The notes beneath the pieces were generated by a model. It searched no databases and was not told the DNA's origin. It saw only the letters and a list, made by a program, of their open reading frames with translations. A DNA stretch of 30,432 nt. Origin: Auanema rhodensis. Its lineage: Eukaryota > Nematoda > Chromadorea > Rhabditida > Rhabditidae. The position numbers and the translations under genes were made by a program. The stretch covers positions 1 through 30,432 of the forward strand of contig CAXKVF010000068.1 of the NCBI GenBank assembly GCA_964057225.1, given 5' to 3'. Shown here one piece after another: positions 10,557 through 18,620 of this stretch (its first letter is position 1; each line of letters starts with the position of its first letter).

Positions 10557-11240
10557 TAATGACGACATTTTTCAAAACCAATCATTTCAATTTTGACACA
10601 TGGAATATTTTTTACTTTCCGATATTTGATTTATCTTTAATAGATTATGAGTTTTATGAACGGGGCTTGTTAATGACAATCTCTCATGAAGTGATATGCT
10701 TCACTGAAATTTACACTTTTTCCGCGTATGACATTTTTCAAAACCAATTATTTCAATTTTGACACATGGAATATTTTTTACTTTCCGATATTTGATTTAT
10801 CTTTAATAGATCATGAGTTTTATGAACGGGGCTTGTTAATGACAATCTCTCATGAAGTGATATGCTTCACTGAAATTTACACTTTTTCCGCGTGTGACAT
10901 TTTTCAAAACCAATTATTTCAATTTTGACACATGGAATATTTTTTACTTTCCGATATTTGATTTATCTTTAATAGATCATGAGTTTTCTGAACGGGGCTT
11001 GTTAATGACAATCTTTCATGAAGTGATATGCTTCACTGAAATTTACACTTTTTCCGCGTATGACATTTTTGAAAACCAATTATTTCAATTTTGACACATG
11101 GAATATTTTTTACTTTCCGATATTTGATTTATCTTTAATAGATCATGAGTTTTCTGAACGGGGCTTGTTAATGACAATCTTTCATGAAGTGATATGCTTC
11201 ACTGAAATTTACACTTTTTCCGCGTATGACATTTTTTTTG
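10557..11240 (+). repeat. 166-bp tandem repeat, four copies
   Basis: Units start near 10557, 10724, 10890 and 11056, each beginning GACATTTTTCAAAACC-like and ending TTTTTCCGCGTAT. Internal identity is very high, with only a few substitutions. Each unit contains a short open frame, but the period is not a multiple of three and the frames stop in every unit, so it is treated as non-coding. Confidence 0.92.
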
Positions 11241-11267
11241 AATCAGTTAGTTGTTAACTTGATTGGT

Positions 11268-12175
11268 TCTAGTAGGCAGAGCCCCCGCACCTCTATACCA
11301 TAAAACATTAAAATACATACTCAATAAAAAATACATATTATTCCTAAAAAAAAAATTTTTAATAATCAAAAATAATAACGAAAAAAACTTGTTAATGTTT
11401 ACTAGGGGTTTTTCTCCTAATTAGACAATGGTCGATCGAAATACTTGAAAAAATGCTTTCATTATAACATTTGAATAAAAAATACATATTATTCCTGAAA
11501 AAAGTTTTTTAATAATCAAAAATAATAATGAAAAAAATTTGTTAATGTTTACTAGGGGTTTTTCCCCTAATTAGGCAATGGTCGATCGTAATACTTGAAA
11601 AAATGCTTTCATTATAACATTTGGGCGCAATTGCAAAAGTGGGCGGAGCCTGCGCCATATTCCATGTAATGTTGCAAAAGTGGGCGGAGCCTGCGCTTTA
11701 TTTCATGTATTGCTATAAAATTGGGCAGAGCCCCCGCACCTCTATACCATAATACATTAAAATTTATTGCGGATCGTGCAAAATACATACTCAATAAAAA
11801 ATACATATTATTCCCAAAAAAAATTTTTTAATAATCAAAAATAATAATGAAAAAAATTTGTTAATGTTTACTAGGGTTTTTTCCCCTAATTAGACAATGG
11901 TCGATCGAAATACTTGAAAAAATGCTTTCATTATAACAGTTGAATAAAAAATACATATTATTCCTAAAAAAAATTTTTTAATAATCAAAAATGATAATGA
12001 AAAATATTTGTTAATGTTTACTAGGGGTTTTTCCCCTAATTAGACAATGGTCGATCGAAATACTTGAAAAAATGCTTTCATTATAACATTTGAGCGCAAT
12101 TGCAAAAGTGGGCGGAGCCTGCGCCCTATTCCATGTAATGTTGCAAAAGTGGGCGGAGCCTGCTCGCTGTTCGCC
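11268..12175 (+). repeat. Dispersed repeat cluster: 150-bp units plus GGGCGGAGCC blocks
   Basis: 150-bp units carry ATACATATTATTCC, an A-run/T-run, TGTTTACTAGGGG-T5-CCCCT, GACAATGGTCGATCG and AAAAAATGCTTTCATTATAACA. Hairpin positions are 11404 (imperfect), 11554, 11872 (imperfect) and 12023; 11404 to 11554 and 11873 to 12023 are each exactly one 150-bp period. GC-rich tails with GGGCGGAGCCTGCGC occur at 11610-11760 and 12090-12165. The cluster ends about 85 bp before the histone-like gene. Confidence 0.9.
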
Positions 12176-12259
12176 ATAATGATACCCAATTTTTCTCATT
12201 TTTATGAACCCAATTTTTCTCATTTTTATGAATCCAATTTTTTATTCAAGTGCTCTTCA

Positions 12260-12778
12260 ATGGATGTAGGTTGGTGAAATTAATATTATATCAGTTGTAT
12301 TTTTGTTTTGTTTTTTTTTTCAGAAGAAGTCGTAGAATTTCTAATTCAAAGTACAGAAAGTACTCCACTCCAGAAAAAACGGAAGAAAACAGTTCCCAAA
12401 AAATCACAAAAATCGAAGGTATGTTACTGTGTTTATTTGAAAATTTAAAATCTATTTCCAGGTTGAGAATGAAATCTCTCATTATCAAAAATCTTTAAAA
12501 AATATGATTCCCAAACTAAGTTTTCAAAGAGTATGTCGGGAAATTATTCAGAAAATGGGAGATTTTCGGATGACAGGAGGAAGTCTGGCAGCGCTTCAAG
12601 TCAGAAATTTTTTTTATCGACTAAAATTCATAATAACAATTTTCAGGAAGCATCCGAAGCTTACTTGGTGAATTTATTTGAGCTTTCCTCGATAGCTGCG
12701 CTTCACGCAGGTCGAAAAACTGTTATGCCAAAGGACTTTTTGTTAGTGAAGTTACTGAATTGCGGTAAACTTTTTTAA
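12260..12778 (+). CDS. Divergent histone H3 / CENP-A-like histone-fold protein, 4 exons
   Basis: Exons 12260-12269, 12324-12418, 12462-12599 and 12647-12778 give a 124-aa protein with all phases consistent. A TTATTCAAG acceptor lies 9 bp upstream of the ATG. Residues about 36-124 follow the H3 fold: EISHYQKS (H3 REIRRYQKS), [12 protein letters not shown] (H3 RKLPFQRLVREI), [15 protein letters not shown] across the last intron (H3 [15 protein letters not shown]), and [12 protein letters not shown] (H3 IHAKRVTIMPKD). HAGR matches human CENP-A better than canonical H3. Loop 1 is one residue shorter than H3 and has a GGS in place of the usual residues. The 35-residue tail is short and basic near its end ([10 protein letters not shown]) and lacks the canonical ARTKQTARKS tail. 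It is either a centromeric-type variant or a fast-evolving orphan H3. Downstream gene in the same orientation at 12953. Confidence 0.85.
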
Positions 12779-12952
12779 AATTCTCTGTTTTTCTGAGTTG
12801 TTGTTGTTCATTTTCACTGTTCCTGTTTGTTTACTTAAAAGACTTTTTTTCTCTTTATATTTTGTTTAATGTGTGGATATTCCATTCTTACTTGATTTTT
12901 ATTGATTTGGCAATTTAATTTAACTACCTCATTTTTTTCATGTGTCAGTGAT
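12779..12952 (+). other. 174-bp intercistronic gap
   Basis: T-rich sequence with no clear AATAAA, ending in a TTTTTTTCATGTGTCAG acceptor 4 bp before the next ATG. The short same-strand gap resembles a nematode operon spacer, but no distinctive Ur element can be proven by eye. Confidence 0.45.
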
Positions 12953-13944
12953 ATGAATTTTGCATATGTTGCTGAAAATTTAGGCAAACGCAGACTTAAT
13001 CCTTCAATAGGTATATTTTCGATTTTTCCAGAGTTCTCAAAATAATTTTTTATTAGGACTAGATATGTGGAGCGAGAACGGAACTGCCGCTGAAGGGCTC
13101 ACGGAAGAAGAAAGAGATTTCATCGATGACTCATATGGTTAGTGGATTTATTCAATGTAAAACGTGAATCTAATATTCCTATCTTTCAGATTTAGAAAAA
13201 GAAAAAGTAGAAATGTTTTCTTTATTAAGCGGTGAGAAACACGAACAAGAAAAAAGAGCTGTAAGCAGAAGAATTGAATCGAGGAAAGATGTATTCATCT
13301 TAGACAAACCACGCAGAATTCAAGTTAGTTTTCAATATATTCTTTTCTGAAAAATTTTCTTTCTAGCTGAAATCGAAAATAAATTGTTCTAACTCAACAA
13401 ATTTAATGCAATTTCTATTGATAGTTTTGAAAATTCCCGAAGAACGTAATTTTTTGCTCGAGCTTAAAGAAAACAGTTTGGAGAAAAAAAAGAAAAACTC
13501 GCTAATTAATGGTTTCTCTAGGTGCGCTAAAGAAATAACGGTACGTTTCATTATTTTTCCAATTTCCATGAGACATTACAGTTTTGTGCCATCGACGGCT
13601 TTGTTTATGCTAAAAAATCTGGTGAATTTCTAACAAATAGCCGTTTGCAGCAAGCGAATACACTCCATTCATTTTGCTGCTCTGAGAAAGGAATTTTTGC
13701 TGCTGAGTTAGTCATTTTTGAGTTCAAACTTAATACTAACTGCCGAACACTCAGATTTGGAAAGATTTCTTTAATAGAAGATGTACAAGAGAAAGAAAAA
13801 ACGTTCTTCATTTTCTCAATTTTTGTTTTTTCAATCTCTTGCTCTCATTGCAAAACGTATTTGAACTCGTTATGTAATACGGAAAAGGTAATGAGTTGTA
13901 TACGTACCCACGTGATGGATTTTATCTTGAGAAACATAGAATAA
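12953..13944 (+). CDS. Unrecognised 269-aa protein, 5 exons
   Basis: Exons 12953-13010, 13057-13137, 13190-13323, 13367-13540 and 13582-13944; all phases agree. The N-terminal third is acidic and helical (about residues 32-42 read TEEERDFIDDS) and probably coiled (a heptad-like stretch around KVEMFSLL and QEKRAVSRRIE). A middle Lys-rich segment (EKKKKN) is followed by a Cys-containing C-terminal half with a CSHCK pair near residue 235. I recognise no family. The TAA stop overlaps an AATAAA signal (13941-13946). It lies 174 bp downstream of the H3-like gene on the same strand and may be co-transcribed. A piece of its intron 4 / exon 5 junction is found again at 18579-18620. Confidence 0.75.
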
Positions 13945-13946
13945 AT

Positions 13947-14756
13947 TTTTTTAAAAAATACGTATTATTCCTAAAAAAAATTTTCAATAATTAAATATAA
14001 TAATGAAAAATATTTGTTAATGTTTACTAGGGGTTTTTCCCCTAATTAGACAATGGTCGATCGAAATACTTGAAAAAATGCTTTCATTATAACATTTGAA
14101 TAAAAAATACATATTATTCCTAAAAAAAATTTTTTAATAATCAAAAATGATAATGAAAAATATTTGTTAATGTTTACTAGGGGTTTTTCCCCTAATTAGA
14201 CAATGGTCGATCAAAATACTTGAAAAAATGCTTTCATTATAACATTTGAATAAAAAATACATATTATTCCTAAAAAAAATTTTTTAATAATCAAAAATGA
14301 TAATGAAAAATATTTGTTAATGTTTACTAGGGGTTTTTCCCCTAATTAGACAATGGTCGATCGAAATACTTGAAAAAATGCTTTCATTATAACATTTGAA
14401 TGAAAAATACATATTATTCCTAAAAAAAAATTTTTAATAATCAAAAATAATAATGAAAAATATTTGTTAATGTTTACTAGGGGTTTTTCCCCTAATTAGA
14501 CAATGGTCGATCGAAATACTTGAAAAAATGCTTTCATTATAACATTTGAATAAAAAATACATATTATTCCTAAAAAAAAATTTTTAATAATCAAAAATAA
14601 TAATGAAAAATATTTGTTAATGTTTACTAGGGGTTTTTCCCCTAATTAGGCAATGGTCGATCTTGAAAAAATGCTTTCATTATAACATTTGAGCGCAATT
14701 GCAAAAGTGGGCGGAGCCCGCGCCCTATTCCATGTAATGTTGCAAAAGTGGGCATA
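13947..14756 (+). repeat. 150-bp tandem repeat array, about five copies, with GC-rich tail
   Basis: ATATTATTCC anchors at 14111, 14261, 14411 and 14561 give an exact 150-bp period. Each unit carries a perfect AGGGG-TTTTT-CCCCT hairpin (14029, 14179, 14329, 14479, 14629). The array begins within a few bases of the preceding gene's polyadenylation signal and ends in a GGGCGGAGCC tail at 14693-14752. Confidence 0.95.
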
Positions 14757-15074
14757 ATAAAATTACTCTTCAACGAAGGTGAAAGAGTTTTTCCACATTA
14801 GGCTTAGGGTGAAACAGTAGGGGAAACACCCCTAAGATTAAAATAGAAATGTACTTTTTATTGAAGTGTAAAACATGATGAAGAATTATTAGATTAGGAG
14901 TGAGGGAAACACCCCTAAGATTAATAATCTCTTTTCTCTTTCCAAATTTTTTTATGTTCTAGTGTTCTATTCTAACAAAGTTCTTTTTTTTTATATTTGA
15001 TAAATACTTATTCTCAGAAATAATTTTTGATAATACAGAGTCGAGAAAATTACTCTTCAGCGAAGATGAAAGAG
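14757..15074 (+). repeat. Dispersed duplicate of the 3185-3490 segment
   Basis: It repeats in the same order AATTACTCTTCAACGAAG, the AGGGG-AAACA-CCCCT hairpin (14819-14833), an imperfect second hairpin near 14903, TCTTTCCAAATTTTTT and GATAAATACTTATTCTCAG. It has small indels relative to the left copy about 11.5 kb away, so the same module sits near both Rep-containing regions. Confidence 0.85.
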
Positions 15075-15084
15075 ATTTCATTGA

Positions 15085-16085
15085 TGATTTCCGATTGATT
15101 TCCTATGTGTCATTTTTGAGATGAACTATTTTAAAAATTGTGAAAATCACCAAAAAACCCAAGATTCAAAAGATCATATGTTCTTTCAAACTTGAGCCAA
15201 CAACAAGCCCCTCTCGAAAGTATGCTGAATGATACATTTTCATTCATATATGAACTCTCGATTAATTTCCTATGTGTCATTTTTGAGATGAACTATTTTA
15301 AAAATTGTGAAAATCACCAAAAAACCCAAGATTCAAAAGATCATATGTTTTTCCAAACTTGAGCCAACAACAAGCCCTTTTTGAAAGTATGCTGAATGAT
15401 ACATTTTCATTCAAATATGAACTACCGATTGATTTCCTATGTGTCATTTTTGAGATGAACTATTTTAAAAATTGTGAAAATCACCAAAAAACCCAAGATT
15501 CAAAAGATCATATGTTCTTTCAAACTTGAGCCAACAACAAGCCCCTTTTGAAAGTATTCTGAATGATACATTTTCATTCATATATGAACTCCCGATTGAT
15601 TTCCTATGTGTCATTTTTGAGATGAACTATTTTAAAAATTGTGAAAATCACCAAAAAACCCACGATTCAAAAGATCATATGTTCTTTCAAACTTGAGCCA
15701 ACAACAAGCCCTTTTCGAAAGTAAGCTGAATGATACATTTTTATTCATATATGAACTACCGATTGATTTCTTATGTGTCATTTTTGAGATGAACTATTTT
15801 AAAAATTGTGAAAATCACCAAAAAACCCAAGATTCAAAAGATCATATGTTCTTTCAAACTTGAGCCATCCAAAAATCAAAAAAAAACCAACATTTAAAAG
15901 GTCATATGTTTTTCCAAAATTGATCCAGTAACAAGCGCCTTGCGATAATATGTTGAATGACCCATTTTCATTCATATATCAACTCACAATTCATTTTCTA
16001 TGTGTCTATTTTGAGATAAATTGTTTTAAAAAATCTTGAAATCACCAAAAAACCCAACATTTAAAAGGTCATATGTTTTTCCAAA
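15085..16085 (+). repeat. 167-bp tandem repeat, five good copies plus diverged units
   Basis: GATTCAAAAGATCATATG anchors at 15163, 15330, 15497, 15664 and 15831 give an exact 167-bp period. Units contain CCTATGTGTCATTTTTGAGA and GAGCCAACAACAAGCCC. The array decays after 15860 into one or two divergent units (CATTTAAAAGGTCATATG). No coding frame is maintained. Confidence 0.95.
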
Positions 16086-16165
16086 TGTTTCATGTTTCTT
16101 ATTTTAATATTGTATAAATTAAGTTCCTGAGAAAATAAAAATACGACGATGAGGTTTCAACAATA

Positions 16166-16171
16166 TTTATT
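16166..16171 (-). terminator. Polyadenylation signal AATAAA for the SprT-like gene
   Basis: TTTATT on the + strand is AATAAA on the minus strand, about 20 bp beyond the TGA stop. Confidence 0.6.
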
Positions 16172-16189
16172 GAGTTCAAAGTAAACAAA

Positions 16190-16906
16190 TCAATGTGCAT
16201 ATCTTTCTAAAACAAATTTTGCTTTCCTGCGATTAATATGATTCATAAGCGAACGAAAAGTTGCCCCGTGTTCTAGCAATAAACTGGAAGCAATAGATAT
16301 GGGTATAATACTTGGGTTTATTAGACACTTTATGTGTAGAAATTCATAAACATGAATGAGTTCATGAACCATAACCGAAAGTAATTCCATTTTTTTGTCT
16401 TTTCTGAATGAAAAAGCAGTTTTTTTTGCACTGTCGCGCTTTTTTTCAAGAAATGAAGAACAAAAAAATGTTATCGAAATATTATTGCAATTTCTCGTAG
16501 TATAAGCATGTTTGTCTTTCATTGTGACATTACTATTACATTTTACTTGAATGGATATGCCGTAGGAGAAGATTTTGGAATCAAAAAAGTGAAAATCTAG
16601 ATATTTTAACAATTTTCTGAAACATCTTTCATCAGATGTGCAGGCGGGGAATGAGTTATTGTTCTCGATATCTGCTACAATATCAAAAAAACTCGTTGAT
16701 GTTTGTGCTGGCAATGGCATTTCAATTTGAGAAAAATCAAATGTTTCTGAGATAGTGTTTTTTTCCAACAATGCTTCATATTGTTCGCGAGTAATGAAGT
16801 TTTCGGATTTGCGTATTCCTTTTTTTTCACAGTGTACATACACTACATTAAAAGCAAACGAATTTCCATGAAGTTTTTCTTTGGACAAGAGAACCACGTA
16901 AGACAT
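16190..16906 (-). CDS. SprT-like zinc metalloprotease domain protein, 238 aa
   Basis: Single open exon. Near the C-terminus HELIH (about 181-185) is followed by LEHGATFRSLMNHIN (third zinc ligand His about 213), the arrangement of the SprT/SPRTN/GCNA family (HExxH, then H-G-x-x-F with a trailing hydrophobic helix ending in IN). Family members cleave DNA-protein crosslinks. The N-terminal 150 residues are not recognised, and there is no room for a C-terminal zinc ribbon. A CATTCAG acceptor one base before the ATG could receive a spliced leader or join an upstream non-coding exon (a GTAAAT donor lies near 16955). A minus-strand AATAAA is at 16166-16171. Unlike its neighbours the coding region lacks introns. 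Its place beside Rep-helicase relatives could fit a DNA-protein adduct role, but that is inference. Confidence 0.8.
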   Translation of the reverse strand: MSYVVLLSKEKLHGNSFAFNVVYVHCEKKGIRKSENFITREQYEALLEKNTISETFDFSQIEMPLPAQTSTSFFDIVADIENNNSFPACTSDERCFRKLLKYLDFHFFDSKIFSYGISIQVKCNSNVTMKDKHAYTTRNCNNISITFFCSSFLEKKRDSAKKTAFSFRKDKKMELLSVMVHELIHVYEFLHIKCLINPSIIPISIASSLLLEHGATFRSLMNHINRRKAKFVLERYAH

Positions 16907-17399
16907 ACTGAATGAAATTATTATTCAAAATTTCCGAAAAGCAAATAATTTACCTTAAGGTTCGATTTTATTCTAAAATATTTCACTAAATCTTGAGTGG
17001 ACACTAAAAAAAATTATTAATTTCGAAAAAATTTCAAGAAGAATGAAAAATAAGATAAGAAGAATGAAAAAAATACAATGAACAATAAATCAAGAGATGA
17101 AAACAGTGAAAACACAGATGAGAATGACTGGAAAATGTGTGATTGTGATTGATTTAGATTAAACCATATTCCACCAAAACAAAAACATATATACGATACA
17201 GAATAAATTTCATAAATAAAAAAAATAAAAAGGAGAAAATAATGATGAGTAAATATTAGAGAAGAAAAAAAAATCGATCAAATTAAAACAAAAATTAATC
17301 AACGAACATTAGAAAAAGTTATGCTTCACAAAATATAAATAAAAAATCTATCAAAATTTGAGTTTGAGTTAGTAACAAGCCCCTCATTATCTCTATATA
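16907..17399. other. AT-rich divergent region with a possible Rep remnant
   Basis: It separates the minus-strand SprT-like gene from the plus-strand broken Rep helicase. 17091-17150 encodes, on the + strand, an acidic stretch ending in a DENDWKMCDC-like peptide that resembles the segment just before the helicase in the 18.6-19.0 kb paralogue (ENDGWSFCDC). About 17357-17396 contains AACAAGCCCCTC, as in the 167-bp repeat. This suggests the original gene extended farther left and was interrupted by repeat sequence. Confidence 0.4.
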
Positions 17400-18196
17400 A
17401 TGGAAAACGAAATACAAAAAAAGAGCTGGAAGTTGACGGTAAGTAATAAGTTTTTCGAGCAATATTATTTTTTTTAGAACTGCTTGGAATTGCGTTATGA
17501 TGTAGCTATGTGGCATCAATCACAATTAAAACACTTAATATTCCTTGTTGACGATGCTGAATGTGATAGAAAGGATGTACGAGTATATATACTCTACGGA
17601 GATTCTGGAGCAGGCAAATCTTATTTTGCTAAGAAGTATCTCGGTATGAATTTTTTTTATTAATTTTCAAATTTGAAAAAACTATTTCAGCAAAAGTTGC
17701 CGGATCTGTGTATACAACATCTGCTGATTGTACTAGTTATTTTGAAAGTGAGTTTCAAATTTGTTCCGATAAAAAAAAATTTATAGAATATAACAAGCAA
17801 AAAAACAAGCAGAATTATAATTGATGAAGTTGAACAGTTCGGACAACGTGGGTACATGACAGGAAAACAGCTCTTAATGATGTGTAATGATGGTACCTGC
17901 AGGTAAGTGTTGAACACAAAAATAGTATTACTAAACCCATTTTTTCATATTGAACGTTAAATTTTCAAGTTGTGTCATAAAAGCCCATCATATCTTTCTT
18001 ATTTCGAACATAGAACCTTCGCAATGGTTTGGGAATGATCATATAACAGTGAGTTCCCGATAAGGTTAAAAATTACATTTGGTTTCAGTTGACAGCGTTC
18101 AAGAGACGAATACATTGGATTGGCAAAGCAACCGAATTGAAATCTCAACCGAAATGGAGGAGAGGAAAAGCATTTGAAACAGTTTTGAAAAATTAG
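17400..18196 (+). pseudogene. Truncated, frameshifted Rep-type SF3 helicase (copy B)
   Basis: Six exon-like segments: 17400-17438, 17478-17643, 17691-17747, 17787-17902, 17970-18048 and 18089-18196. Intron positions in the helicase half match the 3788-6162 gene. Visible motifs are Walker A GDSGAGKS, Walker B IIIDEVEQF, motif C FLISN and a KRRIHW arginine-finger region. Compared with the full copy it lacks the N-terminal 330 or so residues. Segment 17787-17902 is one base too long to keep frame: an A7 run at about 17799-17805 accounts for the shift, after which a TGA follows immediately. It may be a decayed copy or carry a homopolymer assembly error. The only available ATG (17400) gives a helicase-only protein if the shift is an error. 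Confidence 0.8.
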
Positions 18197-18488
18197 ATTC
18201 CCCATGTCCATATTAGTCTAAAAACAAATTTTTATTGATATTGGTTCATGGTAACCATGACTTTGAAATTTACGTGAACTTTAATTTATGCTAATTAAAT
18301 GTACACGTGATATGCACTTGGTATGTAACTCGCTTCACGTGAAAGATAAAGAGATGCGGTTTTCAAATTTAGATTCCCCATGTCCATATTAGTCTAAAAA
18401 CAAATTTTTATTGATATTGGTTCATGGTAACCATGACTTTGAAATTTACGTGAACTTTAATTTATGCTAATTAAATGTACACGTGATG
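18194..18488 (-). repeat. Inverted, diverged relatives of the 176-bp satellite (two copies)
   Basis: A 118-bp segment at about 18194-18311 recurs at 18370-18488, exactly 176 bp apart, the same period as the array beyond 19892. CATATTAGTCTAAAAACA and GGTAACCATGACTTTGAAAT correspond to the reverse complement of satellite words (CATATTAGTCTAGAAACA; GGTAACCAGGACTTTCAAT). It is therefore an older satellite pair in opposite orientation, on the other side of the telomere tract. Confidence 0.8.
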
Positions 18489-18515
18489 CGCTGCTCCCTA
18501 TCGTCGGGAGCAGCG
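18489..18515. other. GC-rich perfect stem-loop
   Basis: CGCTGCTCCC (18489-18498) pairs perfectly with GGGAGCAGCG (18506-18515), with loop TATCGTC. A 10-bp GC-rich stem is conspicuous in this AT-rich DNA. It follows directly on the second satellite relative and lies between two broken Rep-helicase copies. Confidence 0.75.
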
Positions 18516-18578
18516 AGTGCGTGAAGGAGCTTAGTTTTTCAGGAACATCGTTTTTTCCCCATATCGTCTTTATCGTTA

Positions 18579-18620
18579 CAAAATTTTTCCAATTTCCATG
18601 AGACATTGCAGTTTTGTGCC
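18579..18620 (+). pseudogene. Fragment of the 269-aa gene (intron 4 / exon 5 junction)
   Basis: TTTTTCCAATTTCCATGAGA, CATT-CAG and TTTTGTGCCA match 13553-13591 with one substitution. That region spans the end of intron 4 and the start of exon 5 in the 12953-13944 gene. The match ends where Rep-like copy C begins, marking a recombination junction. Confidence 0.7.

Noticed and set aside
10559-11257. Four near-identical short open frames of about 65 codons
   Set aside because: They arise once per 166-bp repeat. The period is not a multiple of three and substitutions show no coding bias.
11612-12223. Minus-strand open frames containing RAGSAHFCN-like repeats
   Set aside because: They are translations of the GGGCGGAGCC dispersed repeat, with no splice-consistent extension.
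18489-18515. Histone mRNA 3' stem-loop
   Set aside because: Stem length (10 bp) and loop (7 nt) do not fit the 6-bp / 4-nt histone element, and no histone gene is adjacent.
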